Shown here one piece after another: positions 26,869 to 36,579 of a stretch of DNA of 64,000 nt. The DNA is from Thalassotalea sp. 273M-4 (lineage in GTDB: Bacteria > Pseudomonadota > Gammaproteobacteria > Enterobacterales > Alteromonadaceae). Every line of letters starts with the position of its first letter. Position 1 is the stretch's first letter. The DNA lies in contig NZ_CP166961.1 in assembly GCF_041410465.1 (NCBI RefSeq), positions 1,922,001 to 1,986,000 on the forward strand. Reading direction: 5' to 3'. The notes beneath the pieces were generated by a model that did not search any database, was not told where the DNA came from, and worked only from the letters and a program-made list of their open reading frames with translations. Made by a program: the position numbers and the translations under genes.

Positions 26869-27948
26869 TTATTCACTCACTGACGGTTCTTCTGAGCTGA
26901 AACCGCTTTCAGGCCATGCGTTAATTACCGCCTTGACCAAGGTCGCTAATGGAATTGCAAAAAACACGCCCCAAAAACCCCATAAACCGCCAAAAATAAT
27001 CACCGCGATGATAATGGCTACGGGATGTAAATTTACCGCTTCTGAGAACAATATAGGGACCAACACATTACCATCAAGAATCTGAATGATTGCATAGGCT
27101 AACATGACGTAACCAAACTCAGGGCTAACGCCCCATTGAAATAAAGCAACTAATAGCACGGGGAAGGTAACAACGGTTGCGCCGACATAAGGTACCAATA
27201 CCGACAACCCCACTAATGCCCCAAGCAATACCGCATAGTTTAATCCAAGCAACGCAAAGGCAATGGTTGACGCGCCGCCAATGATAAGTATTTCAACCAC
27301 CTTACCTCGTATGTAATTATGAATTTGATGGTGCATTTCGTTACCAACTTGCTTGGTTAAACGACGCTCTTTTGGCAAAAAACGACCTAAGTTTGAAAGT
27401 ATTTCCGTTTTGTCTTTTAAGAAAAAGAACACCATGATCGGCACTAAAATAAGATAAATCATCAAGGCCACAATATCTGAAATAGAATTAAGGGATGTTT
27501 CTAAAATAAATTGGCCCAGTTCAAGGATCTTCTCTTTGATTGTTCGGATAACATTTTCAATTTGCTCTGGCTGAATTAAATCCGGATACTTTTCAGGCAA
27601 CTCCATAATAAAGACATTTGCCTTATTAACCATGGCTGGAACTTCTTGTATTAAATTAGAGGTTTGGTTCCAAAGCACTGGTAGCAATCCTAAAAAGATC
27701 AGTAAACCGATACCGGTAAAGGCAATCATCACCAAAGTGGTTGCTTTATTTCGATTTAAGCCAATTTTCATCACTTGTTGTACTGGCCTCTCCAATAAAA
27801 ACGCCAAGACCACCGCAACCAAAACTGGCATTAATAAGTCATTAAAAAAGTAGAGCACAGCGATGGTCACGATGATAAACAGACTTAAAGTGACCACGTG
27901 TGGATCCGCAAACTTTGCTTTATACCAATCAACAATGTATTCAATCAT
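26869..27948 (-). CDS. perM: AI-2E family transporter, PerM-like permease
   Basis: The 359-residue inner-membrane protein of the AI-2E/PerM family has about eight hydrophobic segments, in N-terminal (20-85), middle (150-185) and C-terminal (215-345) groups. Family members include exporters of autoinducer-2, small solutes or sodium, so the substrate cannot be told. Its start overlaps the TusA-like gene by 4 bp (ATGA), and it lies opposite bepA, as in E. coli. Confidence 0.88.
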   Translation of the reverse strand: MIEYIVDWYKAKFADPHVVTLSLFIIVTIAVLYFFNDLLMPVLVAVVLAFLLERPVQQVMKIGLNRNKATTLVMIAFTGIGLLIFLGLLPVLWNQTSNLIQEVPAMVNKANVFIMELPEKYPDLIQPEQIENVIRTIKEKILELGQFILETSLNSISDIVALMIYLILVPIMVFFFLKDKTEILSNLGRFLPKERRLTKQVGNEMHHQIHNYIRGKVVEILIIGGASTIAFALLGLNYAVLLGALVGLSVLVPYVGATVVTFPVLLVALFQWGVSPEFGYVMLAYAIIQILDGNVLVPILFSEAVNLHPVAIIIAVIIFGGLWGFWGVFFAIPLATLVKAVINAWPESGFSSEEPSVSE

Positions 27949-28187
27949 TGAATAAACTTCTCTTTATTAATAATAATTTCCACTACATCTTGCTGGTGAT
28001 TTTGCGAGAACTCAATCCCTTGGCTTGTTAACCATTTGGGAATATCGGCAATCGAACCTGGATCGGTTAAAATCAGCTTTAATCTTTGCCCTGCGCCTAA
28101 CTGTTTTAACAACAACTTGGTTTTTACCAGTGGCAAAGGGCAGCGCTCACCTTCTGCATTGTATTCTATCTCTGACAAAGCTATCAT
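27945..28187 (-). CDS. TusA/SirA-family sulfurtransferase
   Basis: The 80-residue protein has the TusA signature CPLPLVKTK with active cysteine C16, which carries a persulfide in this family (tRNA thiolation, molybdenum cofactor or other sulfur relay). It is a separate family member rather than clearly TusA itself, because it is coupled to a perM-like permease by a 4-bp overlap. It is divergent from bepA. Confidence 0.88.
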   Translation of the reverse strand: MIALSEIEYNAEGERCPLPLVKTKLLLKQLGAGQRLKLILTDPGSIADIPKWLTSQGIEFSQNHQQDVVEIIINKEKFIQ

Positions 28188-28407
28188 CAGCGTTTACATC
28201 CTCATTTACAACCACCCAAAATGGTACCATTGCCAGGGCTTAAATAAAACAAAGACAACAAGTGTAACTGTTATGGTACTTGAAAACTTACCCCTGTTAC
28301 TCCACTATATATAAAAAGAGTCAGATCTCATAACTTATTGCAACTTTGTCAATTTTTAAGACTCTAAATTTTCATTTCCCAGGTATCGTTGCAGTTTCAG
28401 GATATTA

Positions 28408-29874
28408 ATGACAGCAATAAATTACAATAAGCGTCGACCGTTTTGGGTGGCATTAATCGCGACTGTGCTTATTAGTCAGAGCGCAGCTTCTGCACAGGAT
28501 AATCGAAATAAATTGCCCGAAATAGGCACTTCTGCGGTTAGTACTCTTTCCTTAGATAAAGAAGAGCGCTATGGCGACGCGATGATGCGTTCACTACGAG
28601 CAAGTCAGCCCATCGTGCAAGATCCCGTCCTTATTGAATACATTAATCATTTGGGTAACTCTTTGGTCCTCAATGCCAATGATGTTCATTATAAATTTCG
28701 ATTTTTCATCCTAAACAATCAAGAAATTAATGCATTTGCTTTTTTTGGTGGCCATATTGGTATTCACACAGGGTTAATAACTCTTGCTGATAACGAGAGC
28801 GAATTGGCTTCGGTCCTTGCACACGAGATTTCACACGTCACCCAACGCCACCTTGCGCGTAAAATGGAGGCTCAAAGTCGCACCGCGCCAATGTCATTGG
28901 CAGGGATGATTTCAGGTGTACTGGTGTCTTTAGTTAACCCTGAAGCTGGATTTGCGATTTTAAATACTTCCATCGCAGCAGGCCAACAAGCGAGTATTAA
29001 CTACACTCGAATCAATGAAAAAGAAGCCGATAGAGTCGGTATTCGGTTGCTTGCTTTAAGTGGATTTGACCCCAATGGGGCTCCCGAATTTTTTCGCAAA
29101 ATGGCGAGTAAATATCGATACTCTTCAAAGCCTCCTGCTATGTTGTTAACACACCCCTTGCCTGAATCTCGTATTGCCGATGCCAGAAATCGAGCGCAAA
29201 GCTTGCCGCAAAAATTGTTGCCACCGAGTCTCGACTTTGAATTAGCTAAAGCTCGCATCCGTGCGCGCTATGAAGGTGACCCTAGTGACAACGTTAAAAT
29301 ATTTTTAAGCGAATTGGCCAAAAAACACTACCAAATAGAGCAAGCAGCTGTTTATGGTTTAGCGATGTCCTACTTTGAAGACAAGCAATATCAACAAGCC
29401 GAACTTACCCTAGAGCCTTTACTAGAACAAGATCCACAAAACTTGTTTTACGTAGATTTAATGACCGATATCCACTTACAACAAAAGCACTATCAGCAAG
29501 CCTTAACCATGTTAAGCAAACTAAACTTACTGATGCCAAATAATCAAGTGGTTACCCTTAATTATGCCAATGCTGCTCTGCAAGCAGACCAACTCGATTT
29601 AGCCAGCCAGTTGTTGCAAGACTTTATCATTGTCCAAGGTGATAATTTTATTGCCCATGACTTACTAAGCGACGTTTACAAAAAGCAGAAAAAAGATGCC
29701 CAGATGCATTCATCTAGAGCCGAAGTTTATGCTTTAATGGGGGTTTACCCTAAAGCCATTGACGAATTACAAACAGGCTTAAACCACACTGAACAACACA
29801 GTGTTATGTATAAACGGTTGAAAGCAAGAATTTTGCAATTTCAGGCTCAAGAAAAAGAACTGAAAAAGTTATAA
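28408..29874 (+). CDS. bepA: Periplasmic beta-barrel assembly-enhancing protease BepA
   Basis: BepA is a periplasmic M48 metalloprotease and chaperone that promotes LptD maturation and degrades misfolded outer-membrane proteins. The 488-residue product starts with a signal peptide ending near AASA (about residue 29). The zinc motif HEISH is at 139-143, the third ligand is in NEKEADRVG, and the regulatory His is in HPLPESR. A TPR domain fills about 300-480. AGGA precedes ATG 28408. yfgD follows, the conserved bepA-yfgD order. Confidence 0.96.
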   Translation: MTAINYNKRRPFWVALIATVLISQSAASAQDNRNKLPEIGTSAVSTLSLDKEERYGDAMMRSLRASQPIVQDPVLIEYINHLGNSLVLNANDVHYKFRFFILNNQEINAFAFFGGHIGIHTGLITLADNESELASVLAHEISHVTQRHLARKMEAQSRTAPMSLAGMISGVLVSLVNPEAGFAILNTSIAAGQQASINYTRINEKEADRVGIRLLALSGFDPNGAPEFFRKMASKYRYSSKPPAMLLTHPLPESRIADARNRAQSLPQKLLPPSLDFELAKARIRARYEGDPSDNVKIFLSELAKKHYQIEQAAVYGLAMSYFEDKQYQQAELTLEPLLEQDPQNLFYVDLMTDIHLQQKHYQQALTMLSKLNLLMPNNQVVTLNYANAALQADQLDLASQLLQDFIIVQGDNFIAHDLLSDVYKKQKKDAQMHSSRAEVYALMGVYPKAIDELQTGLNHTEQHSVMYKRLKARILQFQAQEKELKKL

Positions 29875-29918
29875 TCACTCAATTGTTCATTAGTAATCCA
29901 ATAACCAGAAGAGAAACC

Positions 29919-30269
29919 ATGTCTGTCTATACTATTTACCACAACCCAAGATGTTCAAAAAGCCGTCAAACTCTGCAACTATTAGAACAAGCAAATGTTG
30001 AGATAAACGTTGTCGAATATCTTAAAAATCCGCCGTCAGAAGAAACCATCAAAAACCTATTAAAGATGCTGGATTTATCACCACGACAAGCAATGCGCAC
30101 GAAAGAAGTCGAATATAAAGAACAAAATTTATCGGACGAATCTGTTAGCGATGCCCGTTTAATTCGCGCTATGCACAACACGCCTAAGCTTATCGAACGC
30201 CCCATTGTTGTGGTCGATGATAAAGCCTGTATTGGTCGTCCACCTGAAAATGTTTTAGCACTTTTATAG
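29919..30269 (+). CDS. arsC: ArsC-family reductase YfgD
   Basis: The product is a 116-residue thioredoxin-fold ArsC protein with active-site C12 in NPRCSKSRQTL and the arginine region LIERPIVV. It is annotated as glutaredoxin-dependent arsenate reductase in many genomes, but no arsenic-resistance genes are nearby and the bepA-linked YfgD may have another substrate. ATG 29919 has the purine-rich AGAAGAGA upstream. An ATG at 29883 in the same frame adds 12 residues and is unlikely. Confidence 0.9.
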   Translation: MSVYTIYHNPRCSKSRQTLQLLEQANVEINVVEYLKNPPSEETIKNLLKMLDLSPRQAMRTKEVEYKEQNLSDESVSDARLIRAMHNTPKLIERPIVVVDDKACIGRPPENVLALL

Positions 30270-30277
30270 AGCGTCTA

Positions 30278-30691
30278 ATGAAAAACATATCGACTCAAAA
30301 CCTGCGTAAACTGACGTTAGTTGGCTATTTTGGCCTATTATTTTTTATGCCGTTATGGCTTTTAGTGCTAAGCCCTAGCAAAGGCTTATCGCCTACCCTT
30401 TCATTGGTAATGTTTACCTTGCCGTTATTATTTCCAATGCGAGGGTTGTTACAAGGTAACCCATACACTTTTGCTTGGGCGAATTTTGTTGTAATGATTT
30501 ATTTCTTACACAGTCTAACGACCTTATGGGTTGGCGAGGGTGAAAGAATTTATGCTTCAATCGAGTTATTTTTTGCAACAATGATGTTTGTTTTTGGTTC
30601 TTATTACAGTAAATATCGTGGTCAAGAGCTTGGTTTAAAAATAAAAAAACTGAAAGACGAACTAAAAGAAGAAAAAGAACGTAATAGCTAA
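30278..30691 (+). CDS. DUF2069 membrane protein
   Basis: The 137-residue inner-membrane protein has four hydrophobic segments between residues 14 and 113 and a charged C-terminal helix of alternating K and E (about 118-137). It matches my recollection of DUF2069 (LPLLFPMRGLLQGNPYTFAWANF), a family that follows arsC/yfgD in marine gammaproteobacteria. It starts 8 bp after yfgD, so bepA-yfgD-DUF2069 is probably one transcript. Function unknown. Confidence 0.85.
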   Translation: MKNISTQNLRKLTLVGYFGLLFFMPLWLLVLSPSKGLSPTLSLVMFTLPLLFPMRGLLQGNPYTFAWANFVVMIYFLHSLTTLWVGEGERIYASIELFFATMMFVFGSYYSKYRGQELGLKIKKLKDELKEEKERNS

Positions 30692-30746
30692 GGCTAGCAT
30701 GTTCGTTTGAACTACCCCAAATACCAATCTAAATGAGGACGTTAAG

Positions 30747-32618
30747 ATGAAGTACTTGTCAGTGTTGTTTACTGTAATGTTTTTGAGTGCCTGCTCTGGC
30801 GGTGATTCATCCATTGAAGGGGGTAATGTTTCCCCAGTAGAACCAGGTAATACCTTCATCACCAGTAATGACCTTGAAATCTCTGCTGGCGACAGTGTAG
30901 AACTGATTTTATATCGCCCCGACGATGAAATAAGCAATATTAATTGGGTCCAGCTAAGTGGCGACCCAATTAATATTTTGTCTGCACAGGCAAAAGTCGT
31001 GTCTTTTACCATTCCTCAAAGTGGTAATTATGTCTTTGAAGTGGCTTATACCGCAGGCGGTGAGAGGCTTTCTGAACAAGTGCAAATCGATGCAGGTAAC
31101 ATCCGCCCTAAACTTGTGGCCAGACTTGGGCACAGTGTTGTAGAAGGTGGTAATGTTTCGTTACGTGCCTACTTTGACCAAGATATCAAGCTTAATACCA
31201 TTAATTGGCGACAAATTAGTGGTCCAAGTCTGGTGTTTGATAACGACAACCAAGATCCAGCCTTACTTATTTTCGATGTCCCACAAGTCATCAAAGACAC
31301 CATCGTTACCATTGAACTGCAAGGGCAAGATGATTCTGGCCAAGTTTACCGTGATTCAGTCTCAATATTGGTTGAAAATACGCCAACAATTCCAAGCCAA
31401 GCTTACTTTGACAGCGAACGCCTCGCCAAAGTACGGCCATACGATAGAAATTCCCCCTATGCGAACACTATTGTGGGGTGCGTTTATTCAAACCAGTTAA
31501 CCTCATCGTGTGAACTTGGTGATTTACCTCCCCTTGGTGCCGATACCAATAAACAAACCCCAACTATTGAACAAGTAATGCAACGCGTTGTCGTCTCTCA
31601 TGACTGGATGGGTGATAGATTTAAACAATACTTAGAAAACTTTGATCAACACGATGACTTTAAAAATTTACTTCGCGCCGCCACGGCGGTGGTGCTTTCA
31701 TACGATGTTCGCCCATCCTTTTACTGGGCCGCAACTGGGGCGATATACTTAGATCCAAACAACTTATGGATGACTGCTCAAGAGCGCGATACCATAAATG
31801 AAGCACCAGATTATCGTTCAAATTTTGGCAATAATTTACAATTCATTATTCCTTGGCGCTATGTTAAGAACAACGACTATGTGACCTTTGATTACCCAAT
31901 TCAAGATCGCGACAACCGCAACATGGCTGATATTCAATTTGAATTAGCCGATTTGCTCTATCATGAACTCGGACATGCCAATGACTATTTCCCCAAAGAA
32001 GAGTGGCAAACCTTTACCCTAGATTCTCGCTTTTTAGATGCTGCTTTGCACTTTGATGAAATATCAGAAGAAATGATCGCACTCTATCCTTTAACCAGTG
32101 ATGAAATGAAAAATTTAGCCGCCGTTAGGTTTTTAGGTGCTGAGGCAACCCCTGCTCAAAAAGCCTACTTACCCGCAGATGTGGTTGAGTTTTACCACCC
32201 TGATTTTGCTAATGGCTTTTATAATTACACCAATGAAAAAGAAGATCTTGGTATTTTGTTTGAATCGTTAATGATGTCAATACGATATGGTATTCAACGT
32301 GATACTGCGGTGATCAGTAACCAACAAGATGGTTACCTTGTGAGCTGGGGGGAGCGTGGCCGCGTTGCGCGAGCAAACATTTTAGCCCGAGCCAAATTTA
32401 TCGCCAAACGGTTGTTACCTGAGCTCGATGTATCTTTAGCCGACAGCTTGCCAGCGCCGACACCAATGAAAGCAGGTGTATCTTGGTTTGATAACTTAGA
32501 GCTCGACAATGGCATTCCCTCTGAGCAACTTTCATTAAAAGATAATCCAGGAGTACGCTCTCGAGATAGCCAGTTAAGAGAGTTTCATCAACACGGTAAA
32601 GCCTTGCCCAAACATTAA
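30747..32618 (+). CDS. Lipoprotein with Ig/PKD-like domains and a putative zinc metallopeptidase domain
   Basis: I do not recognise a named family. The 623-residue product has a lipobox LSAC (C17) followed by SGGDSS, so it is a lipoprotein whose +2 residue does not favour inner-membrane retention. Two beta-rich PKD-like repeats follow (about 38-115 and 118-210, each with NW-Q-SG-P). The C-terminal half contains HELGH at 406-410 in LLYHELGHANDYF, with E506 in LGILFESLMMS as a plausible third ligand, which fits a gluzincin-type site. The gene has its own GAGG site and stands between DUF2069 and hda. Confidence 0.8.
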   Translation: MKYLSVLFTVMFLSACSGGDSSIEGGNVSPVEPGNTFITSNDLEISAGDSVELILYRPDDEISNINWVQLSGDPINILSAQAKVVSFTIPQSGNYVFEVAYTAGGERLSEQVQIDAGNIRPKLVARLGHSVVEGGNVSLRAYFDQDIKLNTINWRQISGPSLVFDNDNQDPALLIFDVPQVIKDTIVTIELQGQDDSGQVYRDSVSILVENTPTIPSQAYFDSERLAKVRPYDRNSPYANTIVGCVYSNQLTSSCELGDLPPLGADTNKQTPTIEQVMQRVVVSHDWMGDRFKQYLENFDQHDDFKNLLRAATAVVLSYDVRPSFYWAATGAIYLDPNNLWMTAQERDTINEAPDYRSNFGNNLQFIIPWRYVKNNDYVTFDYPIQDRDNRNMADIQFELADLLYHELGHANDYFPKEEWQTFTLDSRFLDAALHFDEISEEMIALYPLTSDEMKNLAAVRFLGAEATPAQKAYLPADVVEFYHPDFANGFYNYTNEKEDLGILFESLMMSIRYGIQRDTAVISNQQDGYLVSWGERGRVARANILARAKFIAKRLLPELDVSLADSLPAPTPMKAGVSWFDNLELDNGIPSEQLSLKDNPGVRSRDSQLREFHQHGKALPKH

Positions 32619-32807
32619 ATGCAATGGTTAATAGCGAGTTATGCAACTTAATGGATTTGGTTTTATCATTAAACGCGGTGAGTTTTTGGGCGAATCGGTG
32701 CCAATCTAGGTTCGCCTTTATCCTTGCCATTTATCGCAAGCGAACACCAGACTTTCATTGTTTTTGTTCACATCAACACTAGGGATTGAGCTTGGCGTTC
32801 AATAGCA

Positions 32808-33509
32808 TTAAAGCAAAATTTCTTTGATAAATGGTATGGTGATTTTACGTTGCTCTCTTATCGACGCTTTGTCGAGAATATCAAGACACTCCACTAATGA
32901 CTTCATATCGCGCGATAAACGATTTAATAAAAATTTAGCGGTATCATTACTAAGCTTTATCCCTCGAAGCGTAGCACGCTGTTGAATCGCAATAATTTTT
33001 TCATTATCGGTGAGCGGTTTGACTTGCTCGGTATAACCCCAACTGATCCGAGAGACCAAGTCTGGTAAGGTAATATTTAATTCGTTGGCGCTGTTATTTC
33101 CGGTAATGATAATGCGTTTATTATTTTCAATAACACGGTTATATAAGTCAAAAACGCCTTGTTCCCACTCACGATTGCCCGCAATAAGGTGCAAGTCATC
33201 CAAACAAATAATGTCGATGTTTTCTAAATCGTTGAGTACTTCTACCGACAAGTCTTTAAGTTCAGAAAAAGACAAACAAAGTGAATGCAACTTTAACTGA
33301 TAAGCAAGCGCAGTACTGGCATGAAGCAAATGAGATTTACCAACACCTGGTTGGCCAAATAAATAAAAGCCATTGACGTTACCGGCTTCGTTTTCGACAA
33401 AGGCTTTTAATTGGGCCAATAAGCTTTGATTCGCGGTAGAATAAAAACTGGCAAAGTTTTCATCATCAGGTAAGTGAACCGCCAGCGGTAGTTGTGATAA
33501 TTTCGTCAT
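32808..33509 (-). CDS. hda: DnaA regulatory inactivator Hda
   Basis: Hda with the DNA-loaded beta clamp stimulates ATP hydrolysis on DnaA and so limits re-initiation. From ATG 33509 the product is 233 residues. It begins with the clamp-binding peptide QLPLAV, then an AAA+ domain with Walker A GQPGVGKS, Walker B IICLDDLH, and the Arg-finger region LVSRISW. The start overlaps the DUF2066 gene stop by one base (TAATG), the common DUF2066-hda pairing. A TTG 12 bases upstream is rejected. Confidence 0.95.
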   Translation of the reverse strand: MTKLSQLPLAVHLPDDENFASFYSTANQSLLAQLKAFVENEAGNVNGFYLFGQPGVGKSHLLHASTALAYQLKLHSLCLSFSELKDLSVEVLNDLENIDIICLDDLHLIAGNREWEQGVFDLYNRVIENNKRIIITGNNSANELNITLPDLVSRISWGYTEQVKPLTDNEKIIAIQQRATLRGIKLSNDTAKFLLNRLSRDMKSLVECLDILDKASIREQRKITIPFIKEILL

Positions 33510-34681
33510 TAACCGTTCCAATTAAAACTTAGAATGGCATTGGGATCGACTGCTGCCAATGGATCTTGGTTTAAACTCAAGCTTTTTTCCAACTTCAGCG
33601 CTTGCTTTATGGCGCTGGCATCGGCCACTATGTTTAATCGAAATAGCATTGTACTGCCTTCAACTTGGCGAAGTTGAACCTCAGAAACTAAGGTTAAATT
33701 GCTTAGGAATTCATTAATACGAACAAATGCTTTCATGTTGACAACATTGGTGATTTCAATATCAAGATACGAACGGTTGTTGGTGCTAAGAACAAAGGAT
33801 TGATCATTATAAAGCGCATCCGCCAAATCATTTATCGCCTCGACCATTAATTTAGTTTTGTCTTGACCTTGATAGGATTGGTCGAAGCGTTTGCCATTAA
33901 CCCACATCTGCCAATCAACCACATAGGCTTGACTGTTAAGCTCTGCTTCGTTTTGTCCTTGCATCAATTGTTGGTCATTTTGGTCAGCGCTAGCGGCTAT
34001 ATCGCTATTACATTTGGCACCACAAACAGGTTCACTCAATAAGGTTTTATTCGACACTCTGATCACCGCCATTGACTCGGCAAAGTAACGCGCTGATGCT
34101 TGCTCTAAGCTATCTTCAAAACGGCCCCAAACATCCGATTCTGATACAGTCATTGAGTCGGTTAAATCCCACAATGGAAAAATAAGCGGTAATCCACGTT
34201 TGCTGGCGACCTGAATAATAATATCTTTTGCTGCATTATTGCTTAAATCGCCAATAAAATTGCGCTCAACGCCATCTTCTTCCACCAACCAAATGGAGGT
34301 TAATGGTCGGTGTTTACTCCAAACTTTTACTTGTGCTCGTTGCAATAACCGGTTCACTTTATTTTGCTCAAAACTTGCCAACAAATAGAGCTGACCAGAT
34401 TCTTGGCTGTAACTAAATTGGCTTAAATAATTTTGTGGCTTATTAACAGCCGATCTTAATACTCGATTTTGTTGCACAGGACGACTACCAGACAACTTTA
34501 CCAATACTTGCTCTAAAGCAAGTTGCTGCGCTCTGGTTTTATCTTCTGGCGATTGCGAATTTAATTTTATTTTCGCTTGGTACAATCCGCTCACTTCAAC
34601 CGCTGAAACCGAGCCAATTATGGCGAACACCCCAACAATCGAGCAAAAAACCAACGATATAAACACTTTCATCATATTCAT
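33509..34681 (-). CDS. DUF2066 periplasmic or membrane-anchored protein
   Basis: The 390-residue product has an N-terminal signal sequence ending near VSA (about residue 27), then a DUF2066 domain (VSGLYQAKIKLNSQSPEDKTRAQQLALEQVLVKLSG) and a less conserved C-terminal half. The family is genetically linked to hda but has no assigned function. Start candidates are ATG 34681 and ATG 34675, and neither has a strong ribosome site. It is divergent from purM. Confidence 0.85.
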   Translation of the reverse strand: MNMMKVFISLVFCSIVGVFAIIGSVSAVEVSGLYQAKIKLNSQSPEDKTRAQQLALEQVLVKLSGSRPVQQNRVLRSAVNKPQNYLSQFSYSQESGQLYLLASFEQNKVNRLLQRAQVKVWSKHRPLTSIWLVEEDGVERNFIGDLSNNAAKDIIIQVASKRGLPLIFPLWDLTDSMTVSESDVWGRFEDSLEQASARYFAESMAVIRVSNKTLLSEPVCGAKCNSDIAASADQNDQQLMQGQNEAELNSQAYVVDWQMWVNGKRFDQSYQGQDKTKLMVEAINDLADALYNDQSFVLSTNNRSYLDIEITNVVNMKAFVRINEFLSNLTLVSEVQLRQVEGSTMLFRLNIVADASAIKQALKLEKSLSLNQDPLAAVDPNAILSFNWNG

Positions 34682-34853
34682 AGGCAAATATTATCATAAA
34701 GATTAAGAATTTAACCAAGAATTGAAAATTTTTTCTCACAAAGATTTTAACCGCAGGCCAGCACTGGTAGAATACGCGCAATTTTATAACGTTTGGTCCA
34801 ACTTTGGTTACAATAGCCATTAGGATTTTTTAATAATAAATAAAGGGTTTATC

Positions 34854-35894
34854 GTGAGTGAGCAAAAACAATCTCTGAGCTACAAAGACGCGGGTGTTGA
34901 TATCGATGCAGGTAATGCGTTGGTTGAAAACATCAAAGGTGCGGTAAAAAGAACAACTCGTCCAGAAGTAATGGGTGGTTTAGGTGGTTTTGGTGCTGTA
35001 TGTCAGCTACCTGCGGGCTATAAAGAGCCAGTATTAATTTCTGGTACCGACGGTGTTGGCACGAAATTGCGTTTAGCCATTGATTTGAAAAAGCACGACA
35101 CCGTTGGCATCGACCTCGTTGCTATGTGTGTTAATGACTTATTAGTATTAGGTGCAGAGCCTTTATACTTTTTAGACTATTACGCGACAGCAAAGCTTGA
35201 CGTTGAGGTAGCCAGTGCCGTTGTTAGTGGTATTGCTGAAGGTTGTGTGCAGTCAGGTTGTGCCTTAGTTGGTGGTGAAACCGCAGAGATGCCAGGTATG
35301 TACCATCAAGGTGACTATGATATTGCAGGTTTTTGTACCGGTGTAGCTGAAAAATCAGAAATTATTGATGGCTCAAAAGTGAAAGCTGGTGACCAACTTA
35401 TTGCCCTTGCCTCTTCTGGTCCTCACTCAAACGGTTTTTCACTTATTCGCAAAGTATTAGAAGTAAATAACACCGATACCAGCGAAATGCTAGGCGATAA
35501 AACCATTGCCGATCACTTACTTGAACCAACAAAGATTTACGTTAAGTCTACTTTAGCTCTACTTAAAGACGTTAAAGCCCATGCCTTATCACACATTACT
35601 GGTGGTGGATTTTGGGAAAATATTCCTCGCGTATTACCACAAAATACCAAGGCAGTTATCGATGGTAAAAGCTGGCAATGGCCTGAGATTTTTAACTGGC
35701 TACAAGAAAAAGGTAACATCACGACTCACGAAATGTACCGTACATTTAACTGTGGCGTTGGGATGATTATCGTTGTACCTGCGGATAAAGTTGCCACCAG
35801 TTTAGATATTTTAACTCAACATGGTGAACAAGCTTGGCACATTGGTGCCATTGAAACAGCCGGTAATGACGAAGAGCAAGTTGAAATCAAATAA
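34854..35894 (+). CDS. purM: Phosphoribosylformylglycinamidine cyclo-ligase
   Basis: PurM closes the imidazole ring to form AIR, step five of purine synthesis. The 346-residue protein has the PurM/HypE ATP-binding fold with SGTDGVGTK, the [10 protein letters not shown] metal site and [13 protein letters not shown]. The start is GTG 34854, preceded by AAAGGG. purN follows after 9 bp, the standard purMN operon. Confidence 0.97.
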   Translation: MSEQKQSLSYKDAGVDIDAGNALVENIKGAVKRTTRPEVMGGLGGFGAVCQLPAGYKEPVLISGTDGVGTKLRLAIDLKKHDTVGIDLVAMCVNDLLVLGAEPLYFLDYYATAKLDVEVASAVVSGIAEGCVQSGCALVGGETAEMPGMYHQGDYDIAGFCTGVAEKSEIIDGSKVKAGDQLIALASSGPHSNGFSLIRKVLEVNNTDTSEMLGDKTIADHLLEPTKIYVKSTLALLKDVKAHALSHITGGGFWENIPRVLPQNTKAVIDGKSWQWPEIFNWLQEKGNITTHEMYRTFNCGVGMIIVVPADKVATSLDILTQHGEQAWHIGAIETAGNDEEQVEIK

Positions 35895-35903
35895 GGCGAT
35901 AAC

Positions 35904-36554
35904 ATGCAACAAAGCAAACGCATTGTCGTTCTGATTTCTGGCAACGGCAGTAATTTACAGGCGATTATTGATGCCTGTAATGAGCAGCGAATTTGCGCGA
36001 ATGTTGTCGGTGTGGTGTCAAACAAGGCCGATGCCTATGGTTTGACCCGCGCCAAAAACAGCAACATTGACCATGCTGTGGTTGCGCATACAGACTTTAG
36101 TGAGCGTCAACTCTACGATCAAGAGCTGATCAAAGTTATCGACTCTTATCAACCCGATTTGATTGTGTTAGCTGGATTTATGCGTATTCTTACGCCAACG
36201 TTTGTGCAGCACTTTGCAGGTCGCTTATTGAATATACACCCGTCATTATTGCCTAAATATCAAGGCTTAAATACGCATCAACGAGCCATAGAGGCCGGCG
36301 ACAGTGAACATGGTGTTAGTGTCCACTTTGTGACGGAAGAACTAGATGGTGGCCCTGTTATTTTGCAAGCCAAGGTTCCAGTCTTTGATAACGACAAAGC
36401 GGTGGATTTAGCAGCCAGAGTTCATGAGCAAGAATACAGGATTTACCCGTTAGTGATAAAGTGGTATTGTGAAAGTCGACTTCAGATGAAAGACGGCAAT
36501 GCCATCTTAGATAACAATGTATTACCCGCAAATGGCTATGCTAATGACGAGTAA
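35904..36554 (+). CDS. purN: Phosphoribosylglycinamide formyltransferase
   Basis: PurN formylates GAR using 10-formyl-THF. The 216-residue protein has the phosphate loop GNGSNLQAI and the N-H-D catalytic set in NIHPSLLPKYQGLNTH and EELDGGPV. The N-H-D loop shows close relation to PurU, also in this window. It is second in purMN, with a DUF3108 gene 25 bp downstream. Confidence 0.97.
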   Translation: MQQSKRIVVLISGNGSNLQAIIDACNEQRICANVVGVVSNKADAYGLTRAKNSNIDHAVVAHTDFSERQLYDQELIKVIDSYQPDLIVLAGFMRILTPTFVQHFAGRLLNIHPSLLPKYQGLNTHQRAIEAGDSEHGVSVHFVTEELDGGPVILQAKVPVFDNDKAVDLAARVHEQEYRIYPLVIKWYCESRLQMKDGNAILDNNVLPANGYANDE

Positions 36555-36579
36555 TGCAAACTAAAGCACGAGGGTATTT

